From positions 215,205-279,204 of the forward strand of contig NZ_JACIAY010000006.1 in the NCBI RefSeq assembly GCF_014194975.1: a stretch of DNA of 64,000 nt, given 5' to 3'. This DNA comes from Sphingomonas sp. BK580. Lineage in GTDB: Bacteria > Pseudomonadota > Alphaproteobacteria > Sphingomonadales > Sphingomonadaceae. A program made the position numbers and the translations under genes. Shown piece by piece: positions 31,627 to 39,514 of the stretch (its first letter is position 1; each line of letters begins with the position of its first letter). Under the pieces are notes generated by a model. The model worked only from the letters and a program-made list of their open reading frames with translations, was not told the DNA's origin and did no database searches.

Positions 31627-32532
31627 ATGGCCAAGGCCCCGCACGGCGCGAACGTCCCGCCGAAGATCATCTACAAGAAGATCTACATCGAGGGCGGCGG
31701 CGGCCACCACGGCGGCGCGTGGAAGGTCGCCTACGCCGATTTCGTCACCGCGATGATGGCCTTCTTCCTGCTGCTGTGGCTGCTCGGCGCCACCACCGAG
31801 AAGCAGCGCAAGGGCATCGCCGACTATTTCGCGCCGACGCTGATCGACAAGAAGCGCGTCGGCATCGGCGGCAACGGGCTGTTCGGCGGCGAGTCGCTCA
31901 CCTCCAAGATGAAGATGGGCCCCAAGGCGGGCATGTCGGACATCCGCGCGGTGGCGATCGTCACCTCGACGCCGCAGAACGCCGAGGTGAAGGGCTTCGG
32001 CCCGAAGGGCTCACTGCGCAGCGCCGCGCAGGCGACCAAGGAGGATGCCAAGAACTTCGCCAAGCTGCGCGACGAGGTGATGAAGCGCATCGCCGAGACC
32101 AAGGAGCTGGCGCGGCTGGCCAAGCACATCCGCTTCACCATGACCCCGCAGGGGCTGCGCATCGACCTGGTCGACGACGCCGATTACTCGATGTTCGCGC
32201 TCGGCACGACCGCGCTCGAGCCCGAGGCGGCCGAGCTGATCGGGCTGGTGGCGCGCGGCATCAAGGACATGCCCAACCCGATCATGATCCGCGGGCATAC
32301 CGACAGCCTCGCCTGGGGTGACCCGCGCGCGATGAACAACTGGATGCTGTCCTCGGGCCGCGCCGAGGCGACGCGTCGCCGGCTCGCGCTGGCGGGGCTG
32401 CCCGAGGCGCGCTTCAACCGGATCGAGGGCGTGGCGGACCGCGAGCCGATGGTGGCGGACAACCCGCAGGATCCGCGCAACCGCCGCGTCGCGATCACCC
32501 TGCTGTATCGGGCCGGTACCTTCGGCGACTGA
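31627..32532 (+). CDS. motB: Flagellar motor stator protein MotB
   Basis: A 301-residue peptidoglycan-anchored stator subunit. The single membrane segment 'VAYADFVTAMMAFFLLLWLLG' carries the ion-binding aspartate (Asp38), and 'EKQRKGIADYFAP' is the plug-like amphipathic stretch after it. The OmpA-like peptidoglycan-binding domain is at about 175-295: 'IRGHTDSLAW', 'NNWMLSSGRAEATRRRL', 'VADREPMVADNPQDPRNRRV'. A His/Gly-rich stretch (GGGGHHGG) precedes the membrane span. The proton-type motor is suggested by the family of the pair but not proven. Tightly linked to motA. Confidence 0.95.
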   Translation: MAKAPHGANVPPKIIYKKIYIEGGGGHHGGAWKVAYADFVTAMMAFFLLLWLLGATTEKQRKGIADYFAPTLIDKKRVGIGGNGLFGGESLTSKMKMGPKAGMSDIRAVAIVTSTPQNAEVKGFGPKGSLRSAAQATKEDAKNFAKLRDEVMKRIAETKELARLAKHIRFTMTPQGLRIDLVDDADYSMFALGTTALEPEAAELIGLVARGIKDMPNPIMIRGHTDSLAWGDPRAMNNWMLSSGRAEATRRRLALAGLPEARFNRIEGVADREPMVADNPQDPRNRRVAITLLYRAGTFGD

Positions 32533-32655
32533 GGCGCGCGGGGGCGTGCCCGCGTCGTCGCATAGCCGCGCGTTATAGGCCGCGCCGCGCACGCCACTGG
32601 CGGCGCGGCACGGCGCCGCTAGGCTCGCTGCTCCCTTCCCGCGAGCAGGTGCGCG

Positions 32656-33666
32656 ATGATCCCCGCCCCCTATCTGCTGTACCTCGGCCGTTCCGACGAT
32701 TTCGTCGGGATCAAGACCTCGCGCGGTCTCGCCACCTTCCGCCGCGCCGATTGCGTCGGCGAGTGGCGCCACGACGACGGCCCGCTGACCCTCGACCTCC
32801 CGCGGCTCGACCCGGCGGCCGCCCGCGCGGCGGGCGCGCGCACGCTGGTGCTGGGCATCGCCAACGCCGGCGGCACGCTCGCGCCCGACCTGGTGGAGGA
32901 CGCATTGGCGGCGATCGCGGCGGGGCTCCACGTCGCCGCCGGGCTCCACCAGCGCCTGCGCGATCACCCCCGGCTGGTCGCGGCGGCGGCGGCGGCCGGG
33001 GTCGAACTGCACGACGTGCGCGATCCGTCGCGTGACCTGCGCGTCGGCGATGGCAAGCGCCGCGCCGGCAAGCGGCTGCTCACGATCGGCACCGACTGCT
33101 CGGTCGGCAAGATGTACGCCACGCTCTGCCTGCGCGACGAGCTGCGCGCGCGCGGGATCACGGCCGATTTCCGCGCCACCGGCCAGACCGGCATCCTGAT
33201 CGCGGGTGAGGGCGTGCCGGTCGACGCGGTGGTGGCGGACTTCATCAGCGGCGCGATCGAGGCGCTCGCGCCCGCGCGCGCGGACGACGGCTGGGACCTG
33301 ATCGAGGGGCAGGGCTCGCTGTTCCACCCCTCGTTCGCCGGCGTATCGACCGGGCTGCTCCACGGCGCGCAGCCGGCCGCGCTGCTGCTGTGCCACGATC
33401 CGTCGCGCACGCACATGCGCGGCCTGCCGCACTACCCGCTGCCGACACTCGAGGAGTGTCTCGACGCCAATCTCGCAGTAGCGCGGCTGACCAGCCCCGA
33501 GGTGCGCGCGGTCGGGGCTGCACTCAACACCGCGGCGCTCGACGAGCCTGCGGCGCGGCGGCTGTGCGCGGAGACTGCGGCGCGGCTGGCCTTGCCGTGC
33601 ACCGATCCCTATCGTTTCGGTGCTTCGCCGATCGCCGACGAGATGCTCGCATGTTTCGCACCCTGA
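32656..33666 (+). CDS. dgcN: DUF1611 / DgcN-family protein, probable D-glutamate N-acetyltransferase
   Basis: A 336-residue protein of the DUF1611/DgcN family. It contains a P-loop-like block 'LLTIGTDCSVGKMYATLCL' near residue 140, the 'FRATGQTGILIAGEGVPVDAV' block, and 'WDLIEGQGSLFHPSFAGVSTGLLHG' and 'CHDPSRTHMRGLP' (excerpts), all diagnostic of the family. A family member has been described as a D-glutamate N-acetyltransferase in a pathway where the racemase DgcA then converts N-acetyl-D-glutamate to the L-form. Here the next gene, overlapping by 16 bases, is a DgcA-type enolase-superfamily enzyme, which supports this role. Cytoplasmic; no signal peptide. First gene of a likely five-gene operon (32656-38217). 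Specific substrate is inferred. Confidence 0.85.
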   Translation: MIPAPYLLYLGRSDDFVGIKTSRGLATFRRADCVGEWRHDDGPLTLDLPRLDPAAARAAGARTLVLGIANAGGTLAPDLVEDALAAIAAGLHVAAGLHQRLRDHPRLVAAAAAAGVELHDVRDPSRDLRVGDGKRRAGKRLLTIGTDCSVGKMYATLCLRDELRARGITADFRATGQTGILIAGEGVPVDAVVADFISGAIEALAPARADDGWDLIEGQGSLFHPSFAGVSTGLLHGAQPAALLLCHDPSRTHMRGLPHYPLPTLEECLDANLAVARLTSPEVRAVGAALNTAALDEPAARRLCAETAARLALPCTDPYRFGASPIADEMLACFAP

Positions 33667-34640
33667 TCGCCCGCCACGACTCCTACCCGCTGCGCGCGCC
33701 CTTCCGCATCGCGCGCGGCAGCAAGACCGCGGCGGACGTCGTGACGGTGACGGTGACGCAGGGCACGCACGTGGGCCGCGGCGAGGGTGTGCCCTACCCA
33801 CGCTACGGCGGGACGGTCGCGGACTCGCTCGCCGCGCTGGCCCAGGTGGCACCGCTGGTGGAGAGCGGTGCAGGGCGCGACGACCTGACGCGCGCGCTGC
33901 CGCCGGGTGCGGCGCGCAACGCGCTCGACGCCGCCCTGTGGGACCTGGAGGCGCGCGTCGCGGGCAGCAGCGTGGCCGCGCTCGCCGGCATCGCCGCGGC
34001 ATCGCCGGTCGCCTCGGCGATCACCATCGCGATCGACGAACCCGCCGCGATGGCGGCGGCGGCGGCGCGGCACGCGCGCGCGCCGCTGCTCAAGGTGAAG
34101 GTCGACCGCGCCGCGCCCGAGGCGCAGATCGCCGCGGTGCGCGCCGCGGCGCCCGAGGCGCGGCTGATCGTCGACCCCAATGAGAGCTGGGGCGCCGCCG
34201 ACCTCGCCGGGCTCGACGCCTTCCTGGTGGCGCAGCGAGTCGACCTGCTCGAGCAGCCGCTCCCCGCCGACGAGGACGAGGTGCTGGCGGCGCGGCGGCC
34301 GAGCGTGCCGGTGTGCGCCGACGAGTCGCTCCACACGATCGACGACCTCGATCGGCTCGCCGGGCGCTACACTCATGTCAACGTCAAGCTCGACAAGGCG
34401 GGCGGGCTCACCGCCGCGCTGGCGCTGGCGCGCGCGGCCGAGGCGCGCGGCTTCGGGCTGATGGTGGGCTGTATGGTGTGCTCGTCGCTGGGGATCGCGC
34501 CCGCGCTGCTGCTCGCCGGGGGCGCGGCCTTCGTCGACCTCGACGGGCCGCTGTGGCTGGCGGAGGACTATACCGGCGGCGTGAGCGATCGCGACGGCGT
34601 GCTGGCGCCGCCCGACGCGGGATTCTGGGGTGGCGCATGA
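33651..34640 (+). CDS. dgcA: Enolase-superfamily racemase/epimerase (DgcA-like, N-acetyl-D-glutamate racemase)
   Basis: A 329-residue enolase-superfamily enzyme of the muconate-lactonizing/dipeptide-epimerase subgroup. It has the first catalytic lysine in 'APLLKVKVDRA' (KxK), metal ligands in 'RLIVDPNESW', 'VDLLEQPLP' and 'VPVCADESLH', and the second lysine in 'VNVKLDKAGGLT'. Two opposing lysines allow 1,1-proton transfer, i.e. racemisation. The start at 33651 overlaps the DgcN stop by 16 bases, suggesting coupled translation. Family relatives epimerise L-Ala-D/L-Glu; beside DgcN an N-acetyl-glutamate racemase role is more likely. Either reaction concerns D-glutamate, a component of peptidoglycan. 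Confidence 0.85.
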   Translation: MFRTLIARHDSYPLRAPFRIARGSKTAADVVTVTVTQGTHVGRGEGVPYPRYGGTVADSLAALAQVAPLVESGAGRDDLTRALPPGAARNALDAALWDLEARVAGSSVAALAGIAAASPVASAITIAIDEPAAMAAAAARHARAPLLKVKVDRAAPEAQIAAVRAAAPEARLIVDPNESWGAADLAGLDAFLVAQRVDLLEQPLPADEDEVLAARRPSVPVCADESLHTIDDLDRLAGRYTHVNVKLDKAGGLTAALALARAAEARGFGLMVGCMVCSSLGIAPALLLAGGAAFVDLDGPLWLAEDYTGGVSDRDGVLAPPDAGFWGGA

Positions 34641-34709
34641 GCGTCAGCAGCCGGCATCGAGAGCGCCTGCGCGGGTGAGCGTCGCACGCGCATCCCGCCG
34701 GGCTCGCGC

Positions 34710-35945
34710 ATGACGGCGCGCTGGTTCGCGATCCCGCTGTGGCAACGCGTCCTCGCCGGCCTCGCGCTCGGCGTGCTGCTCGGCGCGCTCTGGCCCGAGG
34801 GCGCGGCCGCGGTCCGGCTGGTCGGCGAGCTGTTCGTGCGCCTCATCCGCATGCTCGTCGTGCCCGTGGTGCTCGTCACGATCGCCGCCGGGATCGCCGC
34901 GCTCGGCGATCCGCGCCGGCTCGGGCCGATCGGGGGACGCGCGCTCGGCTGGTTCGCCGCGACCACGCTGGTGGCGGTCGCGCTCGGCATGGCGAGCGGG
35001 CTGTTACTGCGGCCCGGCGCGGGTGTGCGCTTCGCCGGTGTGGCGCCGCACGCGCTCGGCACACCGCCGACGCCGGCCGAGCAGCTGCTCGCGATCGTGC
35101 CGACCAACATCGTCGAGGCGCTGGCGCGCGGCGACATGCTCGCGATCATTCTCGTCGCGGTGCTGCTCGGCACCGGCAGTGTCGTCGCTGGTGAGGCAGG
35201 GCGGCCGGTGACCGCGCTGCTCCAGGGGCTCGCCGCGGTGCTGCTCCAGGTCGTGCGCGGGGTGATGGAGCTGACCCCGTTCGGCGTCGCCGCGCTGGTC
35301 GCCAACGCGGTGGCGAGCGGCGGCGCCTCGGTGTTCGTCCATGTCGGCTGGCTCGCGCTCGCGGTGGTGCTCGGCTCGCTGGTGCAGATCGCCTTCCACG
35401 CCGCGCTGCTCCGTCTCGTCGCACGGCTAGGCGTGGCGCGCTTCTTCCGCGGCAGCGCCGACGCGCTGGTCGTCGCTTTCTCGACCGCCTCCTCCTCCGC
35501 CACGCTGCCAGTGGCGCTGCGGGTCGCGACCGATCGGCTCGGGATCGAGCGCGCGATCGCGGGCACGGTGCTGCCGCTCGGCGCGAGCGTCGGCAAGGAC
35601 GGCACCGCGCTCTACGTCGGGCTGCTCGGCCAGTTCGCGCTCCAGTCGCTCGGCGTCGTGCCCGACGTGACGATGCTGGTCGTGATGTGGCTGACGGGCG
35701 CGCTGGCCGCGTTCGGCACCGCGCCGGTGCCGTCGGCGTCGCTGTTCATGCTGGCCGCGATGCTCTCCGCCGTGGGGGTGAGCGCCGAACAGACCGCGCT
35801 GGTGGTCGGGCTGGTGCTGCCGTTCGACCGGCTGCTCGACATGACGCGCACCGTGCCCTCGGCCTCGGCCAATCTCACCGTCACCGCCCTGGTCGCGCGC
35901 GCCGAGGAACGCGCCGCGCTGGCCGCGCCGCCGCCCGCGGGCTAG
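34710..35945 (+). CDS. Dicarboxylate/amino acid:cation symporter (probable glutamate type)
   Basis: A 411-residue SDF-family transporter with multiple hydrophobic spans, the serine-rich hairpin 'VVAFSTASSSATLPVALRVA' and the 'LPLGASVGKDGTALYVGLLGQFA' block (excerpt). The NMDGT-type motif of DctA/GltP is changed to KDGTA, a variation seen in more distant members, so the substrate may differ from plain C4-dicarboxylates. Context next to dgcN-dgcA suggests uptake of glutamate or a related amino acid, including the D-form. The start at 34710 (MTARWFAIPLWQRVLAGLAL) places the first span at the N-terminus. It is 69 bases after dgcA and five bases before the LysR gene. Confidence 0.85.
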   Translation: MTARWFAIPLWQRVLAGLALGVLLGALWPEGAAAVRLVGELFVRLIRMLVVPVVLVTIAAGIAALGDPRRLGPIGGRALGWFAATTLVAVALGMASGLLLRPGAGVRFAGVAPHALGTPPTPAEQLLAIVPTNIVEALARGDMLAIILVAVLLGTGSVVAGEAGRPVTALLQGLAAVLLQVVRGVMELTPFGVAALVANAVASGGASVFVHVGWLALAVVLGSLVQIAFHAALLRLVARLGVARFFRGSADALVVAFSTASSSATLPVALRVATDRLGIERAIAGTVLPLGASVGKDGTALYVGLLGQFALQSLGVVPDVTMLVVMWLTGALAAFGTAPVPSASLFMLAAMLSAVGVSAEQTALVVGLVLPFDRLLDMTRTVPSASANLTVTALVARAEERAALAAPPPAG

Positions 35946-35950
35946 TCGCC

Positions 35951-36841
35951 ATGTCGATGAATCTGCGGCATATCGAGATCTTCCACGCGGTCTACGTCAA
36001 CGGCTCGGTCAGCGCCGCGGCGCGCGCGCTGGCGGTGTCGCAGCCCTCGGTGTCCAAGACGCTGCGCCACGCCGAGTCGCTGCTCGGCTTCGAACTGTTC
36101 CAGCGGGTCAGCGGCCGGCTCGTGCCGACCGAGGACGCGCACGCGCTGTTCGGCGACGTGGCGGAGATCCAGGACCGCGTCCGCGCGTTGCGCGAGGCCG
36201 GGCGCAACCTGCGCGCAGGCGCGGGGACGACGCTGCGCATCTCGGCGCTGCCGAGCCTCGCGCTTGGCGTACTGCCGATCGCGGTGGCGCGCTTCCTGCG
36301 CCGCCACCCGCGCGCGCGCTTCGACCTCCAGACCGTCCATCACGACGACCTGCTGCGCAAGCTCTACGAGCGCGAGTGCGACATCGCGATCGCCAACGAG
36401 GTGCCGCGCGGCGCGCCGCTGGGGCAGAGCTGGCTCGGCGAGGGCGAGCTGGTGGTGCTGTACCGCGAGCACGACCTGCCCGCCGCGCCGCCGCGGCTCG
36501 AGCTGGCGCGGATCGCGGGGCATCCCTTCATCACGCTGGCGGCGAGCGGGCCGATCGGTCGGCTGTTCACCGACGAGCTCGAGCGGCTCGGGCTCGAGCT
36601 CGACGACATCGCCTCGGCGCGCACCTTCTACATCGCCGCGGCACTGGTGCGCGCGGGCGTGGGGCTGACCGTGGTCGACAATTTCACCGCCGACGCGGCG
36701 ATGCAACCGGGGCTGGCGACGCGCTCGCTCAAGCCGCCGCTGACCTTCGACGTCCACGCCATCCACCTGCTCGACCGCCCCCCGAGCGCCCTCGCGGGCG
36801 AGTTCCTCGCGCTGCTCTCCGACGTGATCGAGGGGCGATGA
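35951..36841 (+). CDS. LysR-family transcriptional regulator (probable regulator of the D-Glu operon)
   Basis: A 296-residue LTTR. The wHTH is at residues about 1-60 (MSMNLRHIEIFHAVYVNGSV, then 'SAAARALAVSQPSVSKTLRHAE' in part, 'LLGFELFQR'), followed by a linker helix and a periplasmic-binding-like effector domain from about residue 90 ('LRISALPSLALGVLPIAVARF', 'GLTVVDNFTADAA'). Such proteins activate or repress neighbouring genes in response to a small effector; a LysR regulator accompanies dgcN-dgcA in described clusters, as I recall. Unusually it is the fourth gene of the same-strand run rather than divergent, so it would be autoregulated with the operon. Its stop overlaps the dacB start by four bases. 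Confidence 0.88.
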   Translation: MSMNLRHIEIFHAVYVNGSVSAAARALAVSQPSVSKTLRHAESLLGFELFQRVSGRLVPTEDAHALFGDVAEIQDRVRALREAGRNLRAGAGTTLRISALPSLALGVLPIAVARFLRRHPRARFDLQTVHHDDLLRKLYERECDIAIANEVPRGAPLGQSWLGEGELVVLYREHDLPAAPPRLELARIAGHPFITLAASGPIGRLFTDELERLGLELDDIASARTFYIAAALVRAGVGLTVVDNFTADAAMQPGLATRSLKPPLTFDVHAIHLLDRPPSALAGEFLALLSDVIEGR

Positions 36842-38217
36842 GACGCGCATTGCTCGCGCTGGGGCTGCTCGCCGCGGCGCCCGGCGACCTACCGCCGGGA
36901 ACCCGGTTGGGGCTGCTGGTGGTCGACGCCGAGGGGCACGAGCTGGTCGCCGAGCGCGCCGACGAGCGCTTCGTCCCCGCCTCCAACGCCAAGCTCTTCA
37001 CCGCCGCCGCGGCCTTCGCCACGCTCGACACCGCGGCGCCCGACGCGGCCGGCGGCGCCACGGTGCGGCGGGAGGGGCGGGACGTCGTGCTCGCCGGGCA
37101 CGGCGACGCGCGCCTGTCGAGCGCGCCCGACTGCCGGGTCGACTGCCTCGCCGAGCTGGCGCGCGCGGTCGCGGCGCGGACCCGCGTCGTGCGCGACGTG
37201 ATCGGCGACGACACCGCCTTCCCCGACGAGCGCTGGCCCGCGGGGATGAGCTGGAACAACATGGCGGGGCGCTACGGCACCGCGATCTCGGCGCTGACGG
37301 TGGACGACAATGTCGTCGCGGTGACGGTGAGCCCCGGCGAGCGCGTCGGCGCCGCCGCGACGGTGAGCGGCGACGGTTACTTCCGCGTCGTATCGCGCGC
37401 CGTCACCGGCGGCACGCGGGCGTCGCTCGGCGCGACGCGCCTGCCGGGAAGCGACCTGCTACGGGTCGTCGGCACCGTTCCCGCGGGCGCGCCGACGACG
37501 TTATCGGTCGCGGTCGACGATCCGGCGCATCGCGCGGCGTGGCGGCTCGCGGCGCTGCTCCGTGCGGCGGGGGTGCGGGTGACCGGCCGGGTGACGATGC
37601 GGCATCGGCCCTCCTCCGAGGCCGACGAGCCGGCGCGGCGCGGCGCGGCGCCCGTGTCGCGAGCGCCCGAACCTGCGGTACTCGCACGGCTGACACCGCC
37701 GCCGCTCGCCGAGGACCTGCGCGCGACGATGAAGGCGAGCCAGAACCTTCACGCCGAGCTGCTGCTGCGCCGCGTCGGCGCGGTGCGCGGCAGCGGCTCG
37801 GTGGCGGACGGCCAGGCCGCGGTGCGGGCCTTGCTCGACCGCGCCGGTGTGGCGGGCGCCGCGACCGAGTTCGCCGACGGGTCGGGCATGTCCAATTACG
37901 ACCGGATCACCCCGCGCGCGGCGGTGGCGCTGCTGCGCTGGACGCAGGCGCAGCCCTGGGGCGCGGCGTTCCGTGATACACTGCCGGTCGGCGCGGTCGA
38001 CGGCACGCTGGCGCGGCGCTTCACGGGCACGCCGCTGGCGGGCAAGGTGTTCGCCAAGACGGGCTCGCTCAACGCCGCCAACGCGCTGTCCGGCTTCCTC
38101 GTCGCGGCGAGCGGGCGAACGCTGACCTTCTCCGCTATCGCCAACGACATGGCGGACGACGCCTCGGCGACGCGCGCGATCGACCGCGCGCTGGCGGAGA
38201 TCGCGGCGCGAAACTGA
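36838..38217 (+). CDS. dacB: D-alanyl-D-alanine carboxypeptidase/endopeptidase (PBP4, S13 family)
   Basis: A 459-residue periplasmic enzyme with a short signal peptide (MRRALLALGLLAAAPGDLPP). S13 motifs: the nucleophile SxxK in 'RFVPASNAKLFTAAAAFA', the 'EFADGSGMSNYDRITPRAAV' region equivalent to the SxN box, and the KTG box in 'KVFAKTGSLNAANALSG'. The extra domain between the first and second motifs, typical of PBP4, includes 'DDTAFPDERWPAGMSWNNMAG'. It trims peptidoglycan stem peptides or cleaves cross-links. The ATG overlaps the LysR stop (ATGA), tying it to the D-glutamate operon. It is complete and lacks frameshifts. Confidence 0.92.
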   Translation: MRRALLALGLLAAAPGDLPPGTRLGLLVVDAEGHELVAERADERFVPASNAKLFTAAAAFATLDTAAPDAAGGATVRREGRDVVLAGHGDARLSSAPDCRVDCLAELARAVAARTRVVRDVIGDDTAFPDERWPAGMSWNNMAGRYGTAISALTVDDNVVAVTVSPGERVGAAATVSGDGYFRVVSRAVTGGTRASLGATRLPGSDLLRVVGTVPAGAPTTLSVAVDDPAHRAAWRLAALLRAAGVRVTGRVTMRHRPSSEADEPARRGAAPVSRAPEPAVLARLTPPPLAEDLRATMKASQNLHAELLLRRVGAVRGSGSVADGQAAVRALLDRAGVAGAATEFADGSGMSNYDRITPRAAVALLRWTQAQPWGAAFRDTLPVGAVDGTLARRFTGTPLAGKVFAKTGSLNAANALSGFLVAASGRTLTFSAIANDMADDASATRAIDRALAEIAARN

Positions 38218-38346
38218 ACGGCGCGCGCGGCGGCGCGACAGTCGGTTACACTTTCGCTCGTTCGGTGGGACAGTTTCGCGAAGGATGCCGCCTATCACTC
38301 TCATCACCGGGCCGCGACGCCGCGGCCGAGGGAAAAGGAGCGTGAC

Positions 38347-38670
38347 ATGAACCGTCTCAAGACCGTGATCGCCGGGCTCGGGCTCGCCGCCGTCGTGGTG
38401 CCGGGGATCGCCAGCGCGGCGCCGTGGCAGTCGATCAACCAGCGCCAGGCGCGGCTCGACCAGCGCATCGACCAGGGCATCCGCTCGGGCGCGCTCAACC
38501 GCAACGAGGCGCGCCGGCTGCGGCAGGAGTCGCGGCAGCTCGCCGCGCTGGAGGGCCGCTATCGCCGCGACGGCCTGTCAGCGTCGGAGCGCCGCGACCT
38601 CGACCGCCGCTTCGATGCGCTGAGCGCGCGGGTGCGCTACGACAAGCACGACCGGCGCCATCATCGCTGA
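38347..38670 (+). CDS. Small exported basic/helical protein
   Basis: A 107-residue protein with a Sec signal peptide (cleavage near 'GIASAAPWQ'). The mature part is helical and rich in Arg/Gln: 'INQRQARLDQRIDQGIRSGA', 'LNRNEARRLRQESRQLAALE', 'SASERRDLDRRFDALSARV'. The 'dqRI..GI.sG.LtrnEa..Lr.e' pattern is a known short repeat in periplasmic proteins of sphingomonads, with no established function to my knowledge. A strong AAGGAG ribosome-binding site precedes the ATG, and a good hairpin follows the stop, so it is a monocistronic unit. Confidence 0.8.
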   Translation: MNRLKTVIAGLGLAAVVVPGIASAAPWQSINQRQARLDQRIDQGIRSGALNRNEARRLRQESRQLAALEGRYRRDGLSASERRDLDRRFDALSARVRYDKHDRRHHR

Positions 38671-38674
38671 GCAT

Positions 38675-38710
38675 GAGAGGCCCGCTTCCCGATGAGGGGG
38701 CGGGCCTCTC
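38675..38710 (+). terminator. Hairpin terminator after the small exported protein
   Basis: GAGAGGCCCGC (38675-38685), a 14-base loop and GCGGGCCTCTC (38700-38710) form a perfect 11-bp stem immediately after the stop codon. No T-tract follows. Confidence 0.6.
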
Positions 38711-38724
38711 ACACGCTCTGCTCG

Positions 38725-38822
38725 CCGTCGTCCCGGCCTTGAGCCGGGATCCATCCCTCCGTGTACGCTCCGGCCGGCGCGTATGGGGAGCCATGGGCCC
38801 CGACGCGAGGCCGGGATGACGG
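38725..38822. repeat. Intergenic palindromic repeat doublet, copy 5
   Basis: 'ccgtcgtcccggccttgagc' with 'cgggatcca' at the left end and 'gaggccgggatgacgg' at the right end form an inverted pair spanning about 98 bases. The rest of the 38711-38905 gap shows no gene. Confidence 0.7.
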
Positions 38823-38905
38823 GGGGCTGGTGTCGCCCCCTGCCGGCGGCTTCGCACCTGCACCCCGACCTGTGCCGGCAACCGGCGAGGGGATATTCGG
38901 CCCCC

Positions 38906-39511
38906 CTACCTCCCCTTCAGCAGCGCGTCGTCGATGTCGTTGGCGCGCTGCCACGCCGGGCGGGCGCGGACGCGGTCGAGATAGGCCATGAACGTCTCGC
39001 GCGGCTCGAGCAGGCCGAAGCCGGTGAAGAACCCAACGGCGCTGCCGACGAACACGTCCGCCGCGGTGAAGCGGTCTCCCGCGACATAGTCGCGTCCCTC
39101 CAGCGCGCGCTCGAAGGCGTCGACCGCGCGCGCGAAGCTGGCGTAGCCCACCATCCCCTCGCGATCGGGCGGCACCTGCACGCCCAATGCCTTGTCGACC
39201 ATCGCCGCCTCGAGCGGCCCCGAGGCGAAGAACAGCCAGCGATAATAGGCCGCGCGCTCGTCGCCGCGCGGAGCCAGTCCCGCCTCGGGGAAGGCCTCCG
39301 CCAAATAGGCGCAGATCGCCGCCGCCTCGCTCACCACCTGCCCGTCGTGGACGATCACCGGCACCTTGCCGAGCGGGTTGGCCTCGAGCAGCGCGGCGGG
39401 CTTCTTGTCGAAATCGATCACCACCGACTGGTAGGGCGCGCCGATCTCCTCGAGCATCCAGCGCGCGCTGCGGCTGCGCGACCGCGGGTGAGTGAAGAAG
39501 GTGAGCGTCAT
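38906..39511 (-). CDS. Glutathione S-transferase
   Basis: A 201-residue cytosolic GST. The N-terminal thioredoxin fold shows 'FFTHPRSRSRSARWMLEEIG', the cis-proline region 'PLGKVPVIVHDGQVVSEAAAI' (the S-E pair binds the gamma-glutamyl group) and the C-terminal all-helical domain with 'VAGDRFTAADVFVGSAVGF', the conserved N-capping box. The class is not clear; the SRSRSAR start suggests a Ser or Cys-type bacterial GST. It begins three bases after the stop of the dienelactone hydrolase gene upstream, so the two are cotranscribed and perhaps serve detoxification. Confidence 0.9.
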   Translation of the reverse strand: MTLTFFTHPRSRSRSARWMLEEIGAPYQSVVIDFDKKPAALLEANPLGKVPVIVHDGQVVSEAAAICAYLAEAFPEAGLAPRGDERAAYYRWLFFASGPLEAAMVDKALGVQVPPDREGMVGYASFARAVDAFERALEGRDYVAGDRFTAADVFVGSAVGFFTGFGLLEPRETFMAYLDRVRARPAWQRANDIDDALLKGR

Positions 39512-39514
39512 CGA

